DNA from: Casuarius casuarius
Lineage: Eukaryota > Chordata > Aves > Casuariiformes > Casuariidae
Direction of reading: 5' to 3'
NCBI GenBank assembly: GCA_003342895.1
Contig: PTFA01000032.1
Location: 6,230,070-6,294,069 of the forward strand
DNA length: 64,000 nt
Below the pieces are notes generated by a model. The model worked only from the letters and a program-made list of their open reading frames with translations, ran no database searches and was not told where the DNA came from. The position numbers and the translations under genes are program-made. Of the stretch, positions 25,201 through 36,324 are shown piece by piece. The stretch's first letter is position 1. Each line of letters begins with the position of its first letter.

Positions 25201-25970
25201 GTGTGGAGATGCACGGTCCACCAGAAGCCTGCAGGGAGCGTGGGCTCTCCCCCTCGAGGCCCTTCTGCCAGCCAGGCCCCTTGCACAAAAAGTGATGAAG
25301 GCAGCCAACACAGGAGAGCGAGGAGGCACCTTGTTCCCGTCCACTTTTCTCTCCTTTCTGTGTGAACAAGTTAAAGTTACCCTCGGTGTTAAAGTTACAA
25401 CTTTGTAACAAATGAAAACAGCAATTAAGGCTGCCACTTCATTCCTAACTCACACCATTTTGTCTAATTGCAATATATATAATACATAAGATCATGCTGT
25501 GCTGGGGGATATGTATGCAATAACTAAGCACAGTGGCATGATTTAGGACAGGCTGGCTTTGAATTTCTTTGTGTGAGCAGGTGGTGTTTCTACACTGCCT
25601 CAAATATATTCAACATGACACTATAAGGTCAAACTTACCCCTTCTGAGGGCTAGGCTTTATTAGTAACCCAAATAATAAATAGCAAAATACAAACTTCAG
25701 CTGAAGTGAACTTTGCAACCTCTCTTTCTAGGTTTCCACAAAGAATTCCCTGGATTTGCTCTTAGCTTCTCTATCCAAAGGGGTATTTGCACTTTTCTTA
25801 CATTTTAAAGGACTTCCCGGGACTACTTTAAGAAAATTATAATAGGCAAATTAGGTCCTGCTAAGAATTTGCTNTTCACCAGCTGAGATGGGGTAACCAT
25901 GGATGTGTTCTTTGCCCACAACGTCTATCAAAAAAAAGTGCTAGCTTAAATCCTCATATGCCTTCTAACA
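16208..25970. other. Long non-coding stretch, no gene recognised
   Basis: About 9.8 kb without a feature I can name. Minor items: a tandem GAGTTTGTAGCT duplication at about 16789-16815; a T/GTTT-rich run at 20452-20487; a TG-rich microsatellite at about 21375-21412; a single ambiguous base at 25874. GC-richer patches occur at 18850-19350 and 25130-25330. The longest frame (17776-18276 minus, 166 codons) shows no domain that I recognise. Confidence 0.4.
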
Positions 25971-25979
25971 AACAGAAGA

Positions 25980-27280
25980 AAGACAAATACAGTACCCATA
26001 ACAACCCCTTTAAGAAAGGGGAAAAAGTGCTTCTGGCAACTACATGCCCTATTTTAATATAAGCAAAACAGTATGCAAGCCTCCAGGACAAAGACACTGA
26101 GGTAAGTGAAAGATGGGACAGACTGCAATGTATGTTTGCCAAAGGCTGATTGTGGCAGACTAACTGGATAGTTTTGTTCCCTGAGATAACAGATTTTCTT
26201 GACTAAAGAAATGCAGTAGGTCTCATCTCTATGGACTTCTGAAAAGTAGGTAATAAGGTGCCACATGGGAAATTATTAGTTAAGCTGAAGAAGATGGGAA
26301 TTAGTTCAAAAAGTATAACATAGATAAGAAACTAACTGACGGGAGGTGTCAACTGCTTGTGTTGAAGAGGGAGATTCAGTCCTGGAATGAGGTTACCTGT
26401 TGCAAGGATCTAGGCTTACAAGGTTACTAGGACCCAGCCTTTTTGAGCTTCATTTTGAACCTGTGGTGCAAAAAGTAGGACTATGCTAAAAAAAATTACT
26501 GGTCACAAAAATCTGGGAGACACCATGAATGCAGAAAGAACTAGAAGAACAGAACCACACACAAAATGCAAAATTGGGTACTTGATGGACATTGTTACAC
26601 AAACTTTTGCTCTTTAGTGAGAAATGGTGCAGGAAGAAGGAAGACCCAGAAGTTCCTGTTGATCACACGCTGACTCTAAACTGACGGACTGATGAAAATG
26701 GCAGACGTGATCCCCAGATATATGGTATTTCCCATGGAGGCACAGAAGTGTCAGCAGCGCTACGAGGTCAGTGAGCAGCTCAGGTTATCTGTGTCCAGGA
26801 GGGGTACCTGCCACATGGGAGCGGTGCAGAACGAGGCTATGGGGACACGAAGGGAAATGAGAATTCGTCCAACTCAGACACCATACGAAAACTTTGCTTG
26901 TGCAGTAGAGTAGAACATGGACTGAAAGGGACTATAACTATTGCCTGTGAAGACAGCAGGGGGGTAAACACCAGGGAATGAAAACAACTATTTAAGCTAA
27001 AGGACAATGTTGTCACAAGTATAAATATATAGATATATAAACTGAATAAATTTGGGTTGAAAGTAAGAACCAGGTTTCTAACCATTAAAGACTTGAGCTT
27101 CTAAAAGAGCTTTTCACTGGAAGTTGTGAGCAACAACCGGATTACTTTTAATATGGAATCTGATCAGTTTATGAAATGGGATTACATGATGATAACCGTG
27201 TATTTTATGGCAGGGGATAGGAGTCAGTGATCCAAGAGGTCTTTTCTAGTTCTCTGTTCTTGTGAACTATTTGATTTTCC
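25980..27280 (+). mobile_element. CR1-type non-LTR retrotransposon, 5'-truncated decayed copy 2
   Basis: Landmarks of a CR1 3' half appear in the correct order. Near 26007-26045 is a degenerate FKKG...GNY block (TTTAAGAAAGGGG ... TGGCAACTAC). At about 26131-26160 is the degenerate HGF/SC region (GTTTGCCAAAGGCTGATTG). At 26250-26310 is a D.VPHGKLLVKLKKMGI-like block (GTGCCACATGGGAAATTATTAG). At 26380-26400 is a WNEVT-type word, at 26469-26490 CAAAAAGTAGGACTATGCTAA, and at 26960-27080 a late pol block (TATTTAAGCTAAAGGACAATG, TTGTCACAAGTATAAATATA, AACCAGGTTTCTAACCATTAAAG). The 3' end reads TCAGTGATCCAAGAGGTC ... TTCTCTGTTCTTGTGAA. Many stops and deletions make it inactive. The left border is uncertain; loss of the 5' end is normal for CR1. 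Confidence 0.85.
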
Positions 27281-27289
27281 TGGTTTAAG

Positions 27290-28285
27290 ATTTTCTTTTT
27301 CTAGATAGAACTGTTTGAAACACTCAGTCCAGAAATTCTGTTAAAAATACAACATCACGTTAGTAAAAAAATTGCTATAAATTTATCCTGTTTTACCTAC
27401 ATGCTTGTTTGGTGATGATCTGTTTCTTGCCATCTCTATGCAAAGTTACTTGTATTAAGGGCATTCATCATCTCTTACTTCTACCTTCAATACAGCATTA
27501 AAAACTGAGGGCTCAAGGGGGATAATGTCATTCTACTATGAAAAACATACTAAATAAGGGTGGAAATATGCATGGAGATAGCTCTCCTAAATGCAGATGC
27601 CATGGAAATATCTCCTTTTAACATTTGTGTCAAATGTTTCAAACTTGGAGCAGTGCAACTTTAAGCCCGTTTTTGTCATTTTGAATTATCATATGCCATC
27701 TTTTACTGTATCTGTACTAATCTTTTCCTCCCCAAATTCTCTACCACAGTTGAGGCTGATTCAGTTCCTGTCTCCACACATAGCTGAAATGAGCCAATGT
27801 CAAGTCAAACCTGAACTTCTTGCACAGAGTAACAAAGAGGGTAGACACATGCTAATATTTTAAGCTTTATGTACAAGTTATAAACTGAGTCAAAAAGAAG
27901 TGAAAAAGGTCAAATATTTCAGTACCCTAAGGTTGCTTTTAGTACAGGTAAACATTCCAGTAAGAGGGTGGTAACTTTAATCTGAAAGTTTTCACCATTG
28001 CCCTGTCACCAAGACTGACTGGCTTTTACACATCGATGTGTGCTGATCAATGGTTAGGGAGTAAGGCAAGCATGACTAGTAAAAGATAACTGGAGGAAGC
28101 TCTTAAAAAATTCAAGGCCCCTTCCCATGTGTCACTTTTCCTAAATGACTTTGGCTTGCTCATCCCTGAGGTGTATTGTCAGGAAAGGGTTTGAAGTTCT
28201 CTGAATTTGCATGTCTTTGGTGGTCAAAGTCAAAATTCTTTGTTTTCTATACATTATCGGAGCTCATACGGAAGAAAAAAAAGAA
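27290..28285. other. AT-rich non-coding stretch
   Basis: Nothing recognised. One open frame at 27591-27863 (plus, 90 codons) has no domain and is considered chance. Confidence 0.4.
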
Positions 28286-28296
28286 AGCCCGCCCAC

Positions 28297-28311
28297 TCAC
28301 ACACACACACA
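28297..28311. repeat. (CA)n microsatellite
   Basis: A short run of about seven CA units, following an A-rich run. Confidence 0.9.
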
Positions 28312-28314
28312 AAG

Positions 28315-29565
28315 TGGGCCTAGGGCTCTTAAAATTTTATTCTCATGAGCAAGCCATTAGAAAAAAAGACATCCTGTGATGTGAACCGTTCAGTTTGCCA
28401 GTTTGAGCGGAGGAGCTGGAGTGAGTGAGGCAAATTGGTTTCCAGCAGTTGCGAGACAAACCTCAGGAGATGACTGGCTCTGCACAAGCAAGCTAAGCTG
28501 TGCTTTACAGTTATGGCATTAAAGTCCAAGCCTCACATAAGTGAAAGAGTGTCTGAGGAAAGCTAATCAGAACTCCAAGTAAAGAACTTTAAATCTGCAC
28601 TGCGCAGGCTTTGACCTGGACTTTCCTCTGAAGATTTAGTAAGTCTTGAACGTCCGAAATCTGTAGTAGAGTAAAATTCATTATACAGTGGTAAAGGTAA
28701 TCAGCAGAGCATCTGGTTAAATTGTTCCAGGCAGAAGAGTGAAGATAAAATATAGAGGGGCGTACTAGGATTTTATTTCATATTGCTCTGAGTATACTAA
28801 ACACAACCTAAACTGCATTATCTTTTGCATGTTTTAATTTTAACTCTTTCAGTGGAGGATCAAACCACGGTGTGCAGTGACCACATCTTATATGGAATGA
28901 TACAAGCAGAAATATGAATTCTTCACTACTGGATCTACAGTATTACCATTAAATGAGTAAAACCTATCAAATTTATGATCTATATGCACAGAAAATGCAT
29001 TATTTTGCCACTTATTTTAATAGCAAACATTTATTTGAAAGAACAGTGTTATTAGCAGCCTGCTTTCAATTAAGGATCTGTTCCTTTCTGACTATTTTTT
29101 GAAGACTTAACATCATGGCTGTTACATAAGTCTCATCAAGCTATTTGGCATAAGCATTCTTTGACCAGATGCAATAAGCTTTCATTTGGGTAAATTGTGC
29201 TTTCAGTAAAAGACACTCTTAAAAAATAAAACATGTGGAGGTTTCATTCCATCTTTCTCACTTTTAGAAGAGAGACAGAAAAAAAAGGTAATTTAATAAT
29301 AAAGAGCAATGGTGATATTTACAAAGATAGTGCTAATTTGTGCTGTGTGCTCAAGTGGTGGTATGAGGTGAGCGGTTGCCTTTTATAACTGAAGCAGAAC
29401 CATTAAACCTATTTCACACAGGCTGTCAACCATCCATCCAGGAAAGGCAATGCCTTTTAGTCACAATTAACCAGGCTACTTTAGGCTCTGTCACTGTTTT
29501 TATCTGAATGAATAGTCAAACTTCACTTGCTAACGTGAGTTTAATTAGGAGAAACATTTCTTTTT
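28315..29565. other. AT-rich non-coding stretch, possibly conserved-element-like
   Basis: No exon or transposon recognised. The part at 28800-29240 has no sign of simple repeats or transposon decay and has a composition often seen in conserved non-coding elements. Conservation cannot be judged from a single sequence. Confidence 0.3.
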
Positions 29566-29569
29566 ATTT

Positions 29570-29760
29570 TTGGGTTATACGTCAGCCTGTTACGGTTGTG
29601 GTCAGAGTGCAAAAAATGTGGAGAGCTAAGATCAGCTTAGCTGGGGGGCAGTATAAAAGCCTATTGCAAAAACAGCCCCAGTACTCTTCTCCTCTTCCTC
29701 CTCCTCCTCCCTCAGCTGGATCCTCCAAAACATCATGCCACCACTCTGCTGTGTGAGTTG
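29570..29760 (+). promoter_or_regulatory. TATA-type promoter-like block with possible first exon and donor
   Basis: Seen: a CRE half-site TACGTCA at 29578-29584; a RUNX-type TGTGGT at 29597-29602; a canonical TATAAAAG at 29652-29659; a pyrimidine-rich start region at 29680-29712; an ATG at 29735; and a strong splice-donor match GTGAGT at 29753-29758. The ATG would give only six codons (MPPLCC) before the donor, so any coding exon would have to continue downstream. I could not identify a second exon. The motif spacing is that of a tissue-specific TATA promoter, but no gene product can be named. Confidence 0.35.
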
Positions 29761-30145
29761 TTCGGACTTTTGATTCCTATGTCCCACGTGTCCACCTCCC
29801 CACTTCCAGGCTGCTGCCACTAATAGCCTCCAGCGGTGGAGCAGTCACCAGAGGAGTGAGGTGCAGAGCCAACAATGCTGCTTTGTGCATTGTGCAATTC
29901 AGAAAAATTCCCGCTTACCTGGGTAAGGCAGCTTTCCAGCTGCTTCAGTCTCTGTCTGGCTAGCACAAACCAACTAGATGGAGAGGGAATGAGGAAAGGA
30001 GGAGACAGAAGAAGAGATGTACTCAGATGCCCAGACTAACACAGTAGTTATTATCATCATGATTTTATTGACAGCATAGCAGGTCTGAATGAAAAATTCA
30101 AAGGTAATGCAAGTATCATGTTAATGTGCAGTTCTGTAGTATGTA

Positions 30146-30398
30146 TTATATGCATCGTAAGGCTGCCAGAGCGAATCCCATTTCAGTGGTGAATTGGGTA
30201 ATCTGCTGCATTTTTAAAGGCCATTCGTCCTGAGAGATTATGAATTTATATTGCCTAAGGTTGTATTCCATCATTACAAAAGTGCTAGAATCCTCCTTAA
30301 AGTTTGTTTTACCTGTAGCAGCCCTGGGAATTTTGTTTCTTGCACTACATTCACTAACACTAGCATTTTGACATTTGAGAGCCATCCTTTGGTTTTAC
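30146..30398 (-). other. Possible terminal exon or chance frame downstream of the 31 kb candidate
   Basis: On the minus strand an acceptor-like sequence, TTTTTTCCTGCGGCAG, ends at 30399. Joined in phase to the candidate exon at 31276-30830, this exon would add about 12 codons (VKPKDGSQMSKC) and then a TAG stop. A different frame from 30385 to 30146 is open for 79 codons and has protein-like composition, but it meets a stop at the acceptor and so cannot be the same exon. The product is unknown. Confidence 0.15.
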
Positions 30399-30829
30399 CT
30401 GCCGCAGGAAAAAATTACAGACATGACTTCTTTTAATAATGCAACTAGTGGTTCTACTTATTCAGTAGCCTCAAGCCAATGACATCTTTCTTTACCTTCT
30501 ATACAATCATCTTCATGTACAAAGATCTGCTGTTAAATGATTAAATTGATGATCAAACTGCGATCTGTTTAACTTAACTGAGGCTGTTCTTAGCAAAAGG
30601 GAGATGTCAGTTTATACCTATCTCCAACAAAAACTTGTATGCGGTATATTCTGTTAGTAGAAGGAAGTGCTAAGATACAGTGTAAATGCAATTACTGTAC
30701 ATTACTACTGTGCAGTAGCCTACTTTCGCGACAACAAAAAAAGGCCGTGTATCCCCAACATATCGCTTTTCAACATGGAATCCCTTTTATTGACAATCAG
30801 TCTGAACCTGGGCTTGGCAACTAACTCAC

Positions 30830-31276
30830 TATTGTTTGTGTGAATTTAATTTTGGAAGAATTTAAGAGCTGGTGAAACTTTGCCTTTATTCCTGCCCATT
30901 TTTCTCTTACATTTCCCTCTGCTGTTCTAAGGAATTTTTTTGTTGCCAAGAAAGTGTGTAGAAAGACTGCCTTTTGAGCAAATGGAAGAACATATTTGTG
31001 AGGAGTGAGTTTTAAGCCCACTTCAGATTTGGCCAAGATAGAGTAAAAAGGATATGCCCCCAGGAAGGAAAAAGCCCCAATCACAATGACGCAGAAGTAC
31101 AACTGACTTGCCATGAGGACTAACATTCTTGCATGCTTACCAACAGCTAACATACTCTTCCTAAGCCTGGCTTCAGACAAAGGATCATTTAACATTTTTA
31201 TATTAATTCTAAACAATCTCAGTGCTCCTGGATGTGCTGAATCTTCTAGGCCATCTTCTGCAGGATCAGATGACAT
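30830..31276 (-). other. Candidate protein-coding exon with one hydrophobic segment, unknown product
   Basis: The minus-strand frame is open from 31297 to 30821 (158 codons). A possible acceptor (CTGTATTGCAACAG) sits immediately before the ATG at 31276, and a good donor match (GTGAGT) begins at 30829. Together they bound 447 nt, exactly 149 codons, in phase 0. Residues about 50-81 counted from that ATG form one hydrophobic stretch (MLVLMASQLYFCVIV, then IGAFSFLGAYPFYSIL). Basic residues precede it (RLRK, GKHAR), as in a membrane segment with a positive inside flank. The rest is of mixed, protein-like composition with a Lys-rich C-terminal half. I do not recognise the family. A frame of this length can arise by chance in 64 kb, so coding status is unproven. 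Confidence 0.25.
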
Positions 31277-31299
31277 CTGTTGCAATACAGGCAGCACAT

Positions 31300-34200
31300 A
31301 GACCTATTTAGAGACTACTCATCTAGACATAATCTTCCTAGGCACTAAGTATTTAACAAAAGACTCTTTTAAGTAGCACAGTGAAGGCAATCAGTGTTTT
31401 CTTGATTCTCACAACCATGCTTAGTTTTGTTTTGTGTTCCTCTCCCTCCCCCCAGACTTCAATGTTAGTTTATCAAAGTGATAGACAACATATTTCCTTT
31501 TCCCTTTTCCAAACATACTTATTTTGTACTAGTCCCTATTACTAGGCACTGCCATTGTTGACATGGCAAAGAAAAATGTTAAGTCATCATAATCTATTGA
31601 AATCATCATGAAAAAAACAGTTCTGTTTGTTATATGTCAGCTAGAAAATTTAGGGAGGCGTTTTTACACTGTCTTTCCAGAAGCCGTGCAACAGAGACTA
31701 GAGAGCTTCTAGTAGATCCTGACTGACTGGCAAAGGTGGCTTGACAAATCAAAATAAACTTTTGTGAGATGAAGCTCTAACAGAGGAGAAGCACTTATGT
31801 TTAGATGAGTCCTAGCAGACCTCCTACTTGAGACTCTTGGTGTGGTCTACGGAGGAGCTCCATGGATGTGCTGACCCTTAGGCTTTGTTTGCCATCTACC
31901 TCCGATCGCAGACTAGGGTTAGAGGTTGACGCTTTCTGTGCAGGTTGAAGAGGCCAATACTCAGTAATACAGAGGTGATCTCCAGCAAATTTCCAGTGCA
32001 TTCCCAAATTATCCATTGATAAAACGTCGTCTCATAAGCGGGGCAAGAAAGAATTTGAGTTGGAAGTAAAGTAATTGGCCACCATCTCGTCTAGAGACTT
32101 GTATAGGTATAGTCACTGAGGAATATAGTTTCCTGAGACCAGCACAGATGATATTTAATTGGAATCATAAATCCGAATGAAAAATAGGTCCTATTTATAG
32201 GAGAATGTAATATAAAACCGGGGGGAATTAAGTTCTCTTAGCTATTACCTGGCATTACTGAAGGTGAAAAACACAATGATAGAAATATTTAACATTATTT
32301 TGAATAGAATATGAAATATAGATCCATGTAAAGTGGGTGACAAGAAGACCATTAGTGATGAGAAAATACGATAACCTTCAGGCCACCTAGGAATTTAACT
32401 TATCTATGTCTCTGTTCTGCTCAGCCTCTTGAGAAGTGAGGTTTTGCTGAGGACATTTAATATCTTCTACATTTTACCCAGGTTTTGTTTTTGTTCATAA
32501 TATCTCAGGTGTGCAGAACCTGGTGGTTGTAACAATGGTTCTACGTGAGTTATAAAATGGTGGACCTTCATAAAAGAAGTCCTTCCTTCCTTACTTTTCA
32601 AGAGCATATGCACTAGGACTCGAACGGGATCTCGTAGCACGTATACCTGATACGACATCACAGGTAGGGAGGTACATAAAACCCCGGATCTGTGGAATGT
32701 TGTAACAGTCTTCCTGATGGTCGGGGAGTGTCAGTGACATAAGTCTGTTTCTCATCCTCCTAACACCAGATGGAAATGCCAGAAGTAAACAAATATTTCA
32801 GTTCTGTTTAAAAGTCCTTGGGAAAGGCCAAGACAGATAAAATATTGGGGAGGAGGGAAGAAGCACAATGGAGAATGAACCAAACAATAAATGTGACCAT
32901 GTGCACTGTGAACCACCTGACTAAACCAGATGCCTCTGGAGAGGAAACAGCAAAATACCTTTAAATCCCCGGGAGCCATCAAAGGAAGCCTGCAATACAG
33001 GGCATCGGTGTTATCCTCTCAGGTTTAATATCTGATGCATTTGCATCTGTGATGGGGGAGCAAGTCAGAATTCCTGTTACAAGAATACAATAATTATAGC
33101 TCTCCTACAAGCTAACACTGCCCAGGTCAGTAGTTATGCTGTAGCACATTTCGGACTCAACTGCGTCAGGAGACTTGGGATTTTTTTCCCCTTGGTGTTG
33201 GAAAAAGCAGTAAGTGGAATCAGACTAATTCTCTGTATCTGCTGTACCTTGAGAGAAAAGTTTCAGCCTTGTCTGAGACACATCATTGTTCATAAATAAT
33301 TCTGTTAGTTCAATTTCATTCTCTTTATGGTTCATTGTTATTTTAATAACTCTTTTATTCATAGTATTCTTTCAAGACAGCAGGGCAGCTGGTAGATAAC
33401 TTGAGTGTTCATTTAAACTTTCTGGATGTAGAAGGTTTCTAATAACTCTTCCAATGGGTCAGTGCATTGCCTACTCACAACAACTAGCAAAAAAGGACAG
33501 GAAACTCCCTCGAGGAATTTTCTACAGACTGCTCCATCAGGAAAGCATTAAGTGTATATTTATCTCTTGCCTCCCCCTGTTCCTCTTGGAACAGGCAAGG
33601 CAGTTCAGATCTGGGAACCAGGGTATCTCCAGGGATCTGCCAGAGGTCAGTCATTTCTGCCTAGAAACCCAAAGCCTCTGTGCTACTCATAGTCCCTGCA
33701 GCTCTTTCTTAGTCCTGGCAGTGTAGTTCCAGAATACAGCCAAAGGCATGGAGAGAACTTCACACTCATGTCACTTATCATTGATTCTTTGTTAGTATCA
33801 CTCCATATATTTGCAAGGGGTTAATTCATTAAACTTTGGTTTTCTGTGCCTCACGTCAGTGGGAAGGAGCTTTTGCAAGAAGGAAGCTCTGGAGAGGAAC
33901 AAATGCTCTAAGATGATTGTAAACTGTGGACACATGGAGAAGTCAGTCAAAATAAAGGCAGCATAGTGGCTTGAAATGCCAAGAGGGATGGACATCTTGT
34001 CTTTTTTCTGTGTGCTTTGCCGAGGGTCACATAAGTAAGGAGCACAACATTTGTTGCTTGGTCACGGTAAAACTAGAGATTGCTCAAAACCCAAGAATGA
34101 GTGGATGAAGGCTCATATCATCAGAGGAAAAGGGATATAGCCAAAGAGCTGAGGAATTTTCTTCCTCTCCAAACACAGCGTTCTGTTTTCTTCAGGCTAG

Positions 34201-36205
34201 TCTGTCCTTCCTTCAACTTCATTTTCTTTTCTCACAGCAAAAGGCTGTCACAGACAACAGGTATCTTATCATCATATAAAATGCAAGAGAGAACAGTAAC
34301 AAAAAAGTTTGGGGATAAATAATTGATTGCTTGAGGAAGTACTGACAAGGAACAAGTATTTTCTCTGTAAATACATTATACGTTAGAAAGGAAGAAGGAA
34401 TTGCTCTGGAAGGGCAAGGACAAGAGAGAGTTCCCACCAGAGGGTTGGGGAGAGCACTTAATATTTAGCCTGAGGGACAAGAAGTTTCTCCCCATAGATG
34501 TTTATAGGAAAAGACTATTTTCATTTGCTCTGCGACCCCCAGTCATGGTCTTGTCTGGCAGTTCTAGGACCGTCAGCCAGGAAATCATGATAGGGACAGC
34601 ACTCAATCTCCAGGCAGACAGCAGCTGGTGGACAACCTCTCTCTTGCAGTTTGGAGGACGCGATACACAACTGAACACTCCCTCCGTACCACCACAGCCA
34701 TGGCAGGCAGAGTGACTGAAATCTGCCCCAGGAAAGGGGCAGAGCCCTCACAACCAGCACTCCAGGGGGGAGGCAGGGCTGCTCAGGACATGCCTGGGAC
34801 CACTGAGGCTAAAGTCCAGGCTTCAGAGTGGGATCCAGGGACAGGCAGCTCCTGGGTCTGGTCCAGTACCAGCAGTCAGTAATTGAACTATTTCTTTTTA
34901 TCTTGCATCTTCTTTAAAGGAAAGCTTTGGGGGCAAACTTGCACATCTGTGAGGACAAGGCAATCACAGATTGCTACCCTCTCTCTCTCCTAATCTAAAT
35001 AATTTATCTGCAGAGAAAAAGCTATAATCTCAACTACAATGTGCACTGTCATACAAATACTTCATTTTGAAAACAGGCAGATTCACAACTCACCTACAGT
35101 TTAGCTGAATTTCTTGAGAAAAAAAATGACCAGAAATAAATTTTATGGGGCTTTTCTATACAGAGAGCCATTTTGTGACTACCTTCCTGCTCCAGAGCAA
35201 GAACATCTCATTTAGTTTCACTTACTATATTATGATAAACTGGAATATTGAGGCCCCTGCCCCCCCCTTTTGGGGAATAATTACTCCAGTGAATTAAACT
35301 AAAAGGGAAGAGGATAGTCTACTGCCAAAACTAAGTGTCCACAATAGAGAACTATTCAAGAAAAAGCTTTTTTTTTTTCAATAAACACTGTTTATTTTGA
35401 ATTAACTTGTCCCTTGACATGAAAAGGTAAGATACCCAACAAGCAGGATCAGAAAAAAAAAAAATCAGAATCTGCCTCTTGTACCTGAGAAAGGCTCCTG
35501 GGACCAACGAATCCTATGAGCAATGTGTGTGTGCAGTCACAGAGCACAAGAAGAACTGCCTCCATCCTGCTCTGTGGGTGCTGCATGGTCAGAGCTGGGA
35601 GCGCTCCGGCATGCCTAACCGGGAGCAGTGGCGTGAGTCCTTTAGACATGCTGGTCTCTCTCTTTTCCTCTCTCTTGCAGGGGTTTGTATTTTATTTGTT
35701 CCTTCTTGTTTGTTTTCTATAGTCAGTCATCAGCCTGAAAGTACTTGTTTTGATCTTGTTGTTATGTGAAACAAAACAGATATAGGCTCTTCTGGTAGGT
35801 AGGGATTACTTACCTGAGTAAAAGGAAAAGTCTGGCGAGCTCAGGCTTGGATTCCCCAAGGAGAGGCTACTTGTCAAAATTAATGATAATGATACCTTTC
35901 GAATTAAGGTGACAGTCAATGAACATCCTCTTTTGTAGCAACTGTTTGCTATGTAAGGGCTTTATCAGACAAATGCCTTTGACTCCTATCTGGTCCTCTT
36001 TAATCCTTTTGTTTGGAAATGGGAATTTAGTAGAGGGCAGAATTCCTCTTGTTTCTCCTAACCTCTAAAGAATAGAAAGCCAAGACCAAGAAATCCCAGT
36101 GCTGAAACAAAATATTTCATCTTTTATTTTTTCCTGACCCAGCTTACAAAGTGTTCCGTGTCTTCTAATTGCATTTCTCACACACAGAATTTTCATTGTT
36201 GGCTA
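31300..36205. other. Non-coding stretch, no gene recognised
   Basis: AT-rich apart from a GC-richer patch at 34540-34870. Several minus-strand frames of 60-80 codons occur (31801-32016, 32467-32661, 32752-32982, 33798-33995), none with a recognisable domain. A pol III B-box-like word on the minus strand lies at about 32615-32628. C7 lies near 35262. Confidence 0.35.
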
Positions 36206-36210
36206 TAATT

Positions 36211-36310
36211 ATGCTGTATCTGCTAAAAGTATTAAAAATCAATACAGTGCAATTGAAGTATAGACCATAAAAAAAGCTCTTTTGCTGTTTAGTCTTGAAC
36301 ATAGTATTGC
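36211..36310 (+). repeat. Dispersed repeat pair, copy A
   Basis: This shares a long gapped similarity with 37663-37765. The words GCTGTATCTG(C/T)TAAAA, AAAAATCAAT, a TA(G)ACC/GGACT-AAAAAAAGCT core and a TTGAA(C/T)A end occur in the same order and spacing. The family was not recognised. Confidence 0.6.
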
Positions 36311-36324
36311 TCTGGACTGCAAAG

